Shown piece by piece: positions 1 through 7,085 of a stretch of 21,645 bases of DNA. The position numbers and the translations under genes were made by a program. Each line of letters opens with the position of its first letter. The stretch's first letter is position 1. This DNA comes from Clostridiales bacterium UBA7273. Lineage in GTDB: Bacteria; Bacillota; Clostridia; Oscillospirales; Oscillospiraceae. The DNA lies in NCBI GenBank assembly GCA_002472405.1, contig DKRV01000014.1:1-21645 (forward strand), in the 5' to 3' direction. Under the pieces are notes generated by a model, which did not search any database, was not told where the DNA came from, and worked only from the letters and a program-made list of their open reading frames with translations.

Positions 1-27
1 CTTGCGGCAGATGAGGTGTTATTTAAA

Positions 28-270
28 TTTTTGCCGTCAGGCAAAAACATTATGAAAAGTGGGCGAGCAATGCTCGCCCCTACGACTATAGATTTTAGTA
101 CAGGCAAAGTCGCAACAGGCGGAACGGATAAATCCGGTCCCTACAAGGGTGCATTCCAAAACTCAGCAGCGCACTACCGGGTTGCGTGGCAGTCGCGGCT
201 TCCACCAACGTCTCGAACCGAGCTGCCGCAATAACCGTATCCGCGACTGCCTCAATTCGCTTCTAAAATC
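28..270 (+). repeat. Composite intergenic repeat, copy R1
   Basis: This is one of three related intergenic repeats in the window. In order it holds a hairpin at 28-47 (TTTTTGCC, GTCA loop, GGCAAAAA), a palindrome at 61-79 (GGGCGAGC, AAT, GCTCGCCC) followed by CCTAC, and a core at about 118-270 with the shared blocks CAGCAGCGCACTAC, GGGTTGCG, TTCCACC and CTCGAACC. The same order is found in R2 (15044-15377), and the core recurs inverted in R3 (from 21500). It contains no credible gene. It ends within two bases of the stop codon of the NSS transporter, so it forms that gene's 3' flank, and its hairpins could act as a transcript end; no classical terminator with a T tract was seen. Confidence 0.75.
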
Positions 271-271
271 G

Positions 272-1612
272 TCAGCCGATGCCGCCGAGGGCGGCGCCGG
301 CGATGAGCGCTATGAGCGCGCAGGCGCAGTAGACGTATTTGCCCAGAGGGTAAAACCACTTGCCTATGGGCTTGCGCGCGCCGAGGTTGACGGCCTCGAG
401 CGCAAACTTCTTTCCGCCGATCCAGAAGAACATGATTGCGGCGATAAGCGCGCCGAGGGGGCAGATGTATATCGAAAGGATGTCCATCCACTCGGACACG
501 ATGGCCTGAATGCACAGCGCGACTGCGCAGCCGAGAACGTGAATGACCGCCGTTGCCGGAACGCGCTTGAGCTTGAACTTCTCCTGCAAAAACGCAACCG
601 GCGCTTCGTAGAGATTTATTATCGAGCTTATGCCGGCAAAGCACACGCACACGAAAAACACTATGCCGACTATCCTTCCGCCGGCCATGCCGTTGATGAC
701 GTTGACGAGGAAGATGAACATAAGTCCGGGGCCGCCGGTGTCGAGCTGAGCGCCGCCGGTCGCCATGGCCGGGATGATGACAAACGCCGCAAGCAGCGCC
801 GCAAGCGTATCGAATACCGCAACATTGCGCGCCGACGAGGGGATGCACTCCTCTCGGCTGAGATACGAGCCGTAAATGACGCTTCCGTTGCCGGCAACCG
901 ACAGCGAGAAGAACGCCTGGCCGAAGGCGTATATCCACAGCTTGGGGTCTGCAAGACCCTTGGGATTTATGGTGAGGATATATTTATATCCGTCCGACGA
1001 GCCGTCGAGCGTGAAAATATACACTCCCAGTGCCAGAAACAGCGCAAACAGCACCGGCATCATGACCTTGTTGGCCTTTTCAATGCCGCCGGCAATGCCG
1101 AATGACATGATGGCAAAGCTTGCGACTATGGCAACGATGATCCACAGGTTTGCGCCCCATGCGCTTGCCGTTCCGCCGAAGGTGCCGGATATGACGTCCA
1201 TATCCTGACCCATGGAGAACAGATCGCCGGTGAAGGACATGACGGTGTATTTGAATATCCAGCCCATAACGCAGGTGTAGCCTATAGCGAGCGCGAGCGA
1301 GCCGAGGATGGGTATGTAGCCTATGCGCTCGCCGACCTTGCGCTTGCCGTATCTGAGCTCGGTGCACATGCCGAACGAGCCCATCGGGCCTGCACCGCCG
1401 GCTCTGCCGAGGGCAAACTCCTCGATCACGCCGGTGGACGCGATGAGGATGACAAATATAAAGTACGGGAGCAGGAAGGTCAAGCCTCCCCATGTTGAAA
1501 CCAGCATCGGGAAGCGCCATATGTTTCCCATGCCGACCGCGGAGCCTATGCAGGCGATGATAAAGCCGCTGCGGCTTCGGAAGCCGTCGCGCTTGTGTTC
1601 GTTTTTCTCCAT
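272..1612 (-). CDS. Sodium-dependent transporter, NSS/SNF family (LeuT-like fold)
   Basis: A 446-residue integral membrane protein of the neurotransmitter:sodium symporter family, which couples Na+ entry to uptake of amino acids or related amines. The diagnostic TM1 sequence GSAVGMGNIWRFP lies at about residues 23-35, and hydrophobic segments follow through to the C terminus. The length fits bacterial 11-12 TM members (about 440-460). The start is ATG with an AAAGG-type ribosome binding site about 8 bases upstream. It follows the TetR-kinase-aldolase-aminotransferase operon on the same strand but is separated from it by a terminator and has its own promoter, so a shared substrate is possible but not shown. 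The substrate cannot be read from sequence. The protein ends directly at repeat R1. Confidence 0.93.
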   Translation of the reverse strand: MEKNEHKRDGFRSRSGFIIACIGSAVGMGNIWRFPMLVSTWGGLTFLLPYFIFVILIASTGVIEEFALGRAGGAGPMGSFGMCTELRYGKRKVGERIGYIPILGSLALAIGYTCVMGWIFKYTVMSFTGDLFSMGQDMDVISGTFGGTASAWGANLWIIVAIVASFAIMSFGIAGGIEKANKVMMPVLFALFLALGVYIFTLDGSSDGYKYILTINPKGLADPKLWIYAFGQAFFSLSVAGNGSVIYGSYLSREECIPSSARNVAVFDTLAALLAAFVIIPAMATGGAQLDTGGPGLMFIFLVNVINGMAGGRIVGIVFFVCVCFAGISSIINLYEAPVAFLQEKFKLKRVPATAVIHVLGCAVALCIQAIVSEWMDILSIYICPLGALIAAIMFFWIGGKKFALEAVNLGARKPIGKWFYPLGKYVYCACALIALIAGAALGGIG

Positions 1613-1654
1613 TGTTGTTACCTTTCGCTCTCTCTATTTGGGCAAACCTATTTA

Positions 1655-1683
1655 ACTATACATTGCCAATGCTCCAAAGTCAA
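1655..1683 (-). promoter_or_regulatory. Promoter of the NSS transporter gene
   Basis: Read on the minus strand, TTGACT (1683-1678) and TATAGT (1660-1655) are separated by 17 bases. The ATG at 1612 lies about 40 bases downstream of the -10 box. The -35 box overlaps the T-rich tail of the upstream operon's terminator. Confidence 0.75.
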
Positions 1684-1686
1684 GAA

Positions 1687-1712
1687 AAGCCCACCGCGGC
1701 TGCGGTGGGCTT
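1687..1712 (-). terminator. Intrinsic terminator of the TetR-kinase-aldolase operon
   Basis: A perfect 11-bp stem (AAGCCCACCGC / GCGGTGGGCTT) has a 4-base loop and is followed on the minus strand by TTTTCTTGACTT. It lies 13 bases beyond the aminotransferase stop codon. Confidence 0.88.
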
Positions 1713-1724
1713 CCACACTTATCT

Positions 1725-3227
1725 TTACTTTACAAGGCCCTTGTCGGTTTTGCTTACATGCTTGAAAACTTCCTCAAAGCGGTTGAGCGCCTCGTCGATG
1801 ATCTCGGGCGTATCAGCCAGCGAGGTGTAAAGGCGGCTGCCGGCGAGCGTCACGATGCCGTTTGCCATATAAGCTGCGCCCATGCGCTCCATGGAGTCCT
1901 TGCGGACATACATCATGTCCTTGTTGCGCAGCAGACCCACTGCGGACTTGACAAAGGACATCGACGAGAAGTCGAAGCTCATTGCACCGGTGCACTCGAG
2001 GTGGACGATCGATCCCTGATTATACGCAACGAAGGGCAGACCGTAGCGGTCGATAAGCTCCTTGAGTCCGTCGCAGAGCCTGTCGCCCATTCTGCCTGCG
2101 ACCTCGCAGGCGTTGGTGCGCTCGATCTCCTGAATGGCGGTGTAGCCTGCCAGGCAGGACAGGGGGTTAGCTGCCAGAGTGCCGCCGACGTATGCTCTGT
2201 GCTTGCCGGTCGCAAGACCTGCCGCCATGAGCTGTGCGTACTCCTTCTTGCCGCCGACACCGCCTGCGGAGGGGTAGCCGCCGGCAACGATCTTGCCGAA
2301 AACGGTGAGGTCGGGAACCACGTCAAAGTAGCCCTGTGCGCCGGAGAGCGCCACGCGGAAGCCGGTGACGACCTCGTCGAATATCATCAGTGCGCCGTAC
2401 TGATCGCACAGTGCGCGAACGCCCTTGTTATAGTCGTGCGCAACGGGGCGCGTGCCGCTTTCGGGGCCGACAGGCTCGAGGAGGACTGCCGCGGTGCCGC
2501 CGAGGAGCTTGTTGCGCTTGAGCATGCGCTCGAGCATATCGAGGTCGTTCGGACGAACCTCGTCGGTGGTGCTGTAAGCACCGCCGGGAATGCCGTGCGA
2601 CTCGAGCAGTGCTCGGCTGCCGGGGATCTTCAGGCCGTAGACCATCTGGTCGGACCAGCCGTGGTATGCGCCGCCGATCTTGATGATGCGCTTTTTGCCG
2701 GTAGCTATGCGCGCAATGCGCAGCGAGGCCATGACGGATTCGGTGCCAGAGCCGAGCATGCGGAACATTTCAACGTTGGGCATGTGCTTGTTGATCTCGC
2801 GTGCGATGAGCATCTCCGACTCATGCAGCAGACCGGTTACGGGGCCGCACTCGTTGAGAAGCTCGATGACCTTTTCGCGGATGACGGGATAGTTGCTGCC
2901 GAGGATGGTCGGGCCGCCTGCTTGAAGGAAGTCAATGTACTTGTTGCCGTCCTTATCGTACAGATATGCGCCCTCTGCCTTTGCCATGCACATGGGGAAG
3001 GGCTTGTTGAACGCAAGGTTGTGCTGAACGCCGCCGGGGATATACTTTTTCGACTCCTCGTACACGGCTCTGGAGGCCTTGCACTTTTCGTCGTAGTATT
3101 TCATAACAACGTCTTTGTAATATTCGTCGGTGACCTCCCATATGGGCTGGCTGGTCAGCTCCTTGAGCTTTGCGTTGATCTCATTGGGATCGTCCCATCT
3201 GCTTATTGCACAGTTATTCATGCTCAT
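1725..3227 (-). CDS. Class III PLP-dependent aminotransferase (HemL-like)
   Basis: A 500-residue fold-type I, class III aminotransferase related to glutamate-1-semialdehyde aminomutase. Visible elements are GSGTE at 159-163 (phosphate binding), YHG at 188-190, FDEVVTGFR at 283-291 with the PLP-ring aspartate D284, and the expected Schiff-base lysine K312 in FGKIVAGGYP. It is longer than HemL (about 430) because of an N-terminal extension of about 60 residues, and it sits in a sugar-kinase/aldolase operon. Transamination of an aldehyde or keto sugar fragment is therefore more likely than heme synthesis (inference). The start overlaps the GtrA gene by 14 bases. ATG at 3227 is 4 bases from AAGGAG and ATG at 3221 is 10 bases away, so either could be used. 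Confidence 0.9.
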   Translation of the reverse strand: MSMNNCAISRWDDPNEINAKLKELTSQPIWEVTDEYYKDVVMKYYDEKCKASRAVYEESKKYIPGGVQHNLAFNKPFPMCMAKAEGAYLYDKDGNKYIDFLQAGGPTILGSNYPVIREKVIELLNECGPVTGLLHESEMLIAREINKHMPNVEMFRMLGSGTESVMASLRIARIATGKKRIIKIGGAYHGWSDQMVYGLKIPGSRALLESHGIPGGAYSTTDEVRPNDLDMLERMLKRNKLLGGTAAVLLEPVGPESGTRPVAHDYNKGVRALCDQYGALMIFDEVVTGFRVALSGAQGYFDVVPDLTVFGKIVAGGYPSAGGVGGKKEYAQLMAAGLATGKHRAYVGGTLAANPLSCLAGYTAIQEIERTNACEVAGRMGDRLCDGLKELIDRYGLPFVAYNQGSIVHLECTGAMSFDFSSMSFVKSAVGLLRNKDMMYVRKDSMERMGAAYMANGIVTLAGSRLYTSLADTPEIIDEALNRFEEVFKHVSKTDKGLVK

Positions 3228-3669
3228 TTGTCTCCTTTTCGAGTTTTTTCTTGGCTATATCGTTTGTGTCCTTGCTGTGGCGATAGACGACGAAGTTATC
3301 CCACAGATATTCAAGCGTAAGATTCAGTGCCATATTGATGGCGAGGACTGCGTATTCGTTCCAGCCATGCGTATCGGCAAGGAAATGCTCGTTCCATATC
3401 GTAAACGGAGCAAACGGCACATAGAACAGGAACACAAGAAGCATTGCCTTCGGCACGTTTTCTGCGCTCTGGAAGGTGAACTTTCTGTTGAACGTGAAGT
3501 TCCACAAAACGCTGAGCACAAGCGCTATCGTGTAGCATACCCAGTGGCCGGGGATTTTTATGACCTCTTCGCAGAGGATCATTGCAACGGTTTCGATTAT
3601 ACCGGCAGAAGCTGAAAAGAGAATGAATTTTATGACTCTTGCAGTTTCTTTCTTTTTCTCCGCCTTCAT
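3214..3669 (-). CDS. GtrA-like membrane protein
   Basis: A 151-residue protein with four hydrophobic segments and the GtrA-family signatures LWNFTFNRKFTF in the middle and EYLWDNFVVYR near the end. GtrA proteins are small membrane proteins implicated in moving polyprenyl-phosphate-linked sugars across the membrane or in related cell-surface glycosylation. The ATG has GAGGAAGGG upstream and lies 3 bases past the aldolase stop. Its own 3' end overlaps the aminotransferase start, so it is translationally coupled on both sides. A GtrA gene inside what otherwise reads as a catabolic operon is odd; it may instead act as a transporter or accessory protein for the operon's substrate. The highly charged C-terminal tail is presumably cytoplasmic. 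Confidence 0.87.
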   Translation of the reverse strand: MKAEKKKETARVIKFILFSASAGIIETVAMILCEEVIKIPGHWVCYTIALVLSVLWNFTFNRKFTFQSAENVPKAMLLVFLFYVPFAPFTIWNEHFLADTHGWNEYAVLAINMALNLTLEYLWDNFVVYRHSKDTNDIAKKKLEKETNEHE

Positions 3670-3672
3670 ATG

Positions 3673-4665
3673 TCATCCCTTCCTCTTTGAATATTTTTTC
3701 TTGTACACAAAGCGCATCAGCGCCGTATCGACCGCACCGAGCTTTACCTTTGCGCCCATGGCCTCCGTGTGCAGCGCGCACAGTGCCGATTTTTCGGTCA
3801 GAAGCTTCAGTGCCTCGCGATCGTCCGGATCGTCGGCCTTTACGATCGCGCCGACGCCTTGCACGAACACCGCATCGCGCGCAGACAGCGCCTTGACCGC
3901 CTTCTTCGCCGATGCTCTGACGCAGGGAACATGCGAGCCGAGCATCTGCGCCATGTCGTCAAGCTGGGCGTGAAGCGTTTTCCTTTTGCCCGACCACATG
4001 ACGGCCGCATCGCCGCCGGACAGCTCCGCCGTGGGTATCTCCTGCCTTACCGCGGAGATAAGCTCTGTTGCTTTCTTCTCCGAAAGACGCTTCGGAGCCG
4101 CATTGCCGAGGTGCAGATTGCGGCGGCAGATATCCTCCAAAAGCTGCACGCGCTCCATCGCCTGCTTCTTATCGCTTCCGCAGACCACAACGCCGTGGTT
4201 TACCATGAAAACGGTGTGCGCGCCGGTCTGCATAGCGCTTTTCACAGCGTTTTTGAGCTTCTTCATGCCGGGCAGGCCGTACTCTGCCTTTGCAACGCCG
4301 CCGAGAGCCTCGCGTTCGGCGCTTGTTATATCCATGCTGTCAAATCCGGCAAGGCCGATCGCCGAGGCGCAGTTTTGATGCGTGTGGATAACGAAGCCGG
4401 CATCGTCAAACAGCTCGTATGCCGCCGCGTGAACGCCCTTTTCGCTCGACGGCTTGTGCTTGCCCTCCCATTCCATCGTGCTCAAGTCTACGTACACTAT
4501 GTCCTCCGGCATAGTTTTGAGATAGTCAAGGCCGCTCGGGGTTATGAGAAAGCTGCTTTTGTCCAGCCGGCAGCTGACGTTGCCCCATGTTCTTGCGACA
4601 AGGCCGGTTTTCAAAAGCTCGCGTCCGGTGTCGCAGATAAGCTCTCTTGCGATTTTTTCTTCCAC
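3673..4665 (-). CDS. Class II aldolase/adducin family protein with extended C-terminal domain
   Basis: A 330-residue protein. Residues 1-200 match the zinc-dependent class II aldolase fold (fuculose-/ribulose-phosphate aldolase or epimerase type). Expected metal ligands are H94 and H96 in HTHQN and H157 in VNHG, with the usual acidic residue at E75 in PSSE. Normal members have about 210-230 residues. The extra C-terminal 130 residues contain a phrase resembling a second aldolase-like half (VFVQGVGAIVKADDP, about 275-290) without its metal histidines, which suggests a degenerate tandem domain. It starts 13 bases after the kinase stop and ends 3 bases before GtrA. In such operons the enzyme cleaves or epimerises the phosphorylated sugar made by the kinase; the substrate here is unknown. 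Confidence 0.88.
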   Translation of the reverse strand: MEEKIARELICDTGRELLKTGLVARTWGNVSCRLDKSSFLITPSGLDYLKTMPEDIVYVDLSTMEWEGKHKPSSEKGVHAAAYELFDDAGFVIHTHQNCASAIGLAGFDSMDITSAEREALGGVAKAEYGLPGMKKLKNAVKSAMQTGAHTVFMVNHGVVVCGSDKKQAMERVQLLEDICRRNLHLGNAAPKRLSEKKATELISAVRQEIPTAELSGGDAAVMWSGKRKTLHAQLDDMAQMLGSHVPCVRASAKKAVKALSARDAVFVQGVGAIVKADDPDDREALKLLTEKSALCALHTEAMGAKVKLGAVDTALMRFVYKKKYSKRKG

Positions 4666-4678
4666 GCTTATGCCCTCC

Positions 4679-6265
4679 TTAATTCAGCGCGGCAAAGTTT
4701 TTCTTATTTGCCGCATAAAGATTTTTGAATACCTCGTAGTTTTTGTCATAAAGCACTTTGTTTTCGGCGTTCGGCTCATATCTGCCCTCAGGCTTTATGA
4801 GCTTTCCGGCCTCGGAAAGATCCTTTATAAGTCCGCTTCCGACCGCGACGAGCATCGCGGCGCCCACGGCGCCGACATCCTTTGTCGAGGCCACGGTCTC
4901 AACGGGTCTGCCCGTCACGTCGGCAATGATCTGGCATGTCACTCTCGACAGTGCGCCGCCGCCGACAAAGCGGAGCGTATCGCCGGTTTTGACCTTTTTA
5001 TCCTCGCACTCGAGCATCCAGCGCAGGTGATAGCATATGCCCTCGAGCACCGCGCGCAGCATTTCGGTTTTGCCGGTGTCGAGCTTTATGTTGAAAAACA
5101 TACCTGCCGCCTTGGGGTCCTCAAACGGGCAGCGGTTTCCGTGCAGCCAGGGGGTGAATATAACGCCGCCGGCTCCGGGCGGTATGGCCGCAATGGTGTC
5201 GGTCATGTAATCATAAAGGCTTTCGTATACGGTCTCCTTGCTCTCGGCGACGTTTATCTTTTTAAGGTAAATGCCGATCTCGTCGAGCACAAGGTGCTCC
5301 TTTACCCATTCAAAGCATTTTCCGGCGGTCTCCATCTCGGCAAAGTAATTGTACTTGCCCTCCTGCGCGCCGACTATGCCGGCGATCATGGCAACAAGAT
5401 CAACCTTCTGGCTGTCGATAACTGTCCCGACCCAGCCGGAGGTGCCGGAATAGATGTGCGTCTGTCCGATCTCGGTGCAGCCGGCGCCCACGCCGATGAG
5501 CGTTGCGTCGCCTCCGCCGCCGTAGACCGGGCAGCCCGGCGCAAGGCCAAGCTCTGCCGCGGCTTCTTCACTCAGGGGGCCTGCAACGTCGGTGCATTCA
5601 ATTATCTCCGGCATGTGGTCAAACTCCACGCCGTACATTTTGCACAGCTCGCGGCTCCAGCAGCCCTTTCCGGGGCGGCTGTCGTAAAGGAACGTCGAAT
5701 ACGCCGAATCGCGCGTCATGATGAATCTTCCCGTGCAGCGGCAGATGAGATACTCCTTAACATCGAGCCATTTGTGAACCTTTTTGAACACCTCCGGCTC
5801 GTGCTTGCGCACCCATTTGTATTTCCACAGGGGGTCCTTCACGCTCGTGGAGGCAGCGCGCGTTCTCACAAGGCTTTTCAGCAGCATGAGCACGTTCACG
5901 CCCGAAACCGTTATACCGTGGGTCTGGCACTCGGCAAATTCCTTTTCCGCGCGCTGATCCATATAGCTCATGGGTCTGCGCAGGGCCTTGCCGTTTTCAT
6001 CGACGAGCACAAGTCCCTGCATCTGCGAGCAGAAGGATATGCCGCCGATCTTTTCGGGGTCTATCCCCGTCTTTTCGATAAGGCGGCGAGTACTTTTCTT
6101 CATCGCCTCCCACCATTCGTCGGCGTCCTGCTCGGCACCGCCGTCGGGCATGATATAAAGGCCGTAGCCCTCATACTCGCCCTCGAGCAGCCGCAGCGTT
6201 TCGCCGGCCTCGAAAAGGCAGGTTTTCACGCCCGTTGTTCCTATGTCATACGCGATAACATACAT
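4679..6265 (-). CDS. FGGY-family carbohydrate kinase (xylulokinase-like)
   Basis: A 528-residue two-domain ASKHA-fold kinase that should phosphorylate a ketose or polyol with ATP in the cytoplasm. The N-terminal phosphate loop is DIGTTGVK (7-14). Sugar-contact region residues include MQGLVL (82-87) and D103 in MDQR. The expected catalytic base is D253 in GGGGDATLIG. The C-terminal ATP-binding signature is GGGALSRVTCQIIADVTGRP. Full length for the family. It starts 3 bases after the TetR stop codon. Xylulokinase, autoinducer-2 kinase and other FGGY kinases share these motifs, so 'xylulokinase-like' describes sequence type only. Confidence 0.92.
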   Translation of the reverse strand: MYVIAYDIGTTGVKTCLFEAGETLRLLEGEYEGYGLYIMPDGGAEQDADEWWEAMKKSTRRLIEKTGIDPEKIGGISFCSQMQGLVLVDENGKALRRPMSYMDQRAEKEFAECQTHGITVSGVNVLMLLKSLVRTRAASTSVKDPLWKYKWVRKHEPEVFKKVHKWLDVKEYLICRCTGRFIMTRDSAYSTFLYDSRPGKGCWSRELCKMYGVEFDHMPEIIECTDVAGPLSEEAAAELGLAPGCPVYGGGGDATLIGVGAGCTEIGQTHIYSGTSGWVGTVIDSQKVDLVAMIAGIVGAQEGKYNYFAEMETAGKCFEWVKEHLVLDEIGIYLKKINVAESKETVYESLYDYMTDTIAAIPPGAGGVIFTPWLHGNRCPFEDPKAAGMFFNIKLDTGKTEMLRAVLEGICYHLRWMLECEDKKVKTGDTLRFVGGGALSRVTCQIIADVTGRPVETVASTKDVGAVGAAMLVAVGSGLIKDLSEAGKLIKPEGRYEPNAENKVLYDKNYEVFKNLYAANKKNFAALN

Positions 6266-6268
6266 TCT

Positions 6269-6904
6269 TTATCCTCTCCCTATTTTCAATGCGTTTTTTG
6301 CAAAACGCATAAAGCATTCCGTCATTTTATCCGTATCGTCGGCAATGTCCTCGCCGCAGAATATTTTCATTCTCTCCGCATAGTAATCGCAGCTGTAGGA
6401 AAACTGGAGCATCATAAACATATCGTCAAGGAAAAACGCGAAAAGCTTAGGGTCAAGCCCCGGATCGACCGTGCCTGCCGCACGCGCGTTTTCAAGAAGC
6501 TCCGAATATACCCTCGCCGTGCGCCCTTCGATCTCGCGCGCAAGCTCGGCCGCGTATTTTTTGCAGCCGCCGGAGGTGATTTCGTTATACATCGCGTTGT
6601 GGCTTTTATGCTCTCTCGCGTGGACGATAAGCGCGCGCACGATGCTCTCTATGCCGGACTCTATATCCGTTTCGTGCGAGATCGCCTCGCTCAAAACCGC
6701 GTCGAGCAGCGCCAGCGAGTGACGCACGCAGGCAAGAAAAAAGCTGTCCTTATCGCCGAAATACTTATATATAACGCCGACCGAAACGCCGGCCTTTTTA
6801 GCTATAACATTGATATTTGCCCTGTCCAGACCGCGCTCGGCAAATTCGTCGATGCCCGTTTCGAGGATGAGCTGTTTTGCGTTGTCGTCAAGTTTTTTGT
6901 ACAT
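6269..6904 (-). CDS. TetR/AcrR-family transcriptional regulator
   Basis: A 211-residue regulator with an N-terminal helix-turn-helix at about residues 14-50 (FAERGLDRANINVIAKKAG, then VGVIYKYFGDKDSFF), followed by a helical ligand-binding domain. I chose ATG at 6904 over an in-frame start 24 codons upstream because it has GGAGAA at proper distance and begins where TetR homology begins. It is the first gene of the operon. An inverted repeat (6928-6947) between promoter and start is a likely autoregulatory operator, so the inducer is probably the operon's substrate or an intermediate. Confidence 0.93.
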   Translation of the reverse strand: MYKKLDDNAKQLILETGIDEFAERGLDRANINVIAKKAGVSVGVIYKYFGDKDSFFLACVRHSLALLDAVLSEAISHETDIESGIESIVRALIVHAREHKSHNAMYNEITSGGCKKYAAELAREIEGRTARVYSELLENARAAGTVDPGLDPKLFAFFLDDMFMMLQFSYSCDYYAERMKIFCGEDIADDTDKMTECFMRFAKNALKIGRG

Positions 6905-6927
6905 TTTACGTTCTCCGTCGGACTGTG

Positions 6928-6947
6928 TCGTGAGCGGCTGCTCACAA
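6928..6947 (-). promoter_or_regulatory. Candidate TetR operator
   Basis: The inverted repeat GTGAGC-N4-GCTCAC (6930-6945) extends by an outer matching base pair on each side with one mismatch. It lies just downstream of the -10 box and 24 bases upstream of the tetR start, where a repressor would block the promoter. Confidence 0.6.
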
Positions 6948-6956
6948 GATAGGTAT

Positions 6957-6986
6957 ATTATACGCCTGCACCACACCGCGAGTCAA
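6957..6986 (-). promoter_or_regulatory. Promoter of the tetR-kinase-aldolase-gtrA-aminotransferase operon
   Basis: On the minus strand, TTGACT (6986-6981), an 18-base spacer and TATAAT (6962-6957). The first start codon is about 50 bases downstream. Confidence 0.8.
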
Positions 6987-6999
6987 TGCTTTTTTGGAA

Positions 7000-7037
7000 A
7001 AAAACAACGGATGCTCTGGCGAACATCCGTTGTTTTT
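7000..7037 (-). terminator. Intrinsic terminator of htrA
   Basis: A 14-bp stem (AAAAACAACGGATG and its complement) with a 10-base loop lies 48 bases past the protease stop. T runs flank it on both strands, so it can also act in the other direction. Confidence 0.85.
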
Positions 7038-7085
7038 AAATAGGGTATTAGAAAGAGAGGTGATTAGAAGAGACTTATTTAAATA

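Noticed and set aside
61..79. GGGCGAGC palindromes as CRISPR repeats
   Set aside because: Only three copies, thousands of bases apart, in both orientations, with no regular spacers or cas genes.
149..1105. 318-codon plus-strand frame starting in repeat R1
   Set aside because: It crosses from a repeat into the antisense strand of the NSS transporter; charged low-complexity translation, no ribosome binding site.
1725..3227. Naming the aminotransferase hemL
   Set aside because: It is longer at the N terminus and lies in a sugar-type operon with no tetrapyrrole genes, so the heme role is not supported.
1758..3320. 520-codon plus-strand frame opposite the aminotransferase
   Set aside because: Antisense shadow of a gene with complete PLP-enzyme motifs.
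4544..6952. 802-codon plus-strand frame over the kinase, aldolase end and tetR
   Set aside because: It runs antisense to three genes with clear family motifs, and the translation matches no protein type. It is a GC-bias shadow.
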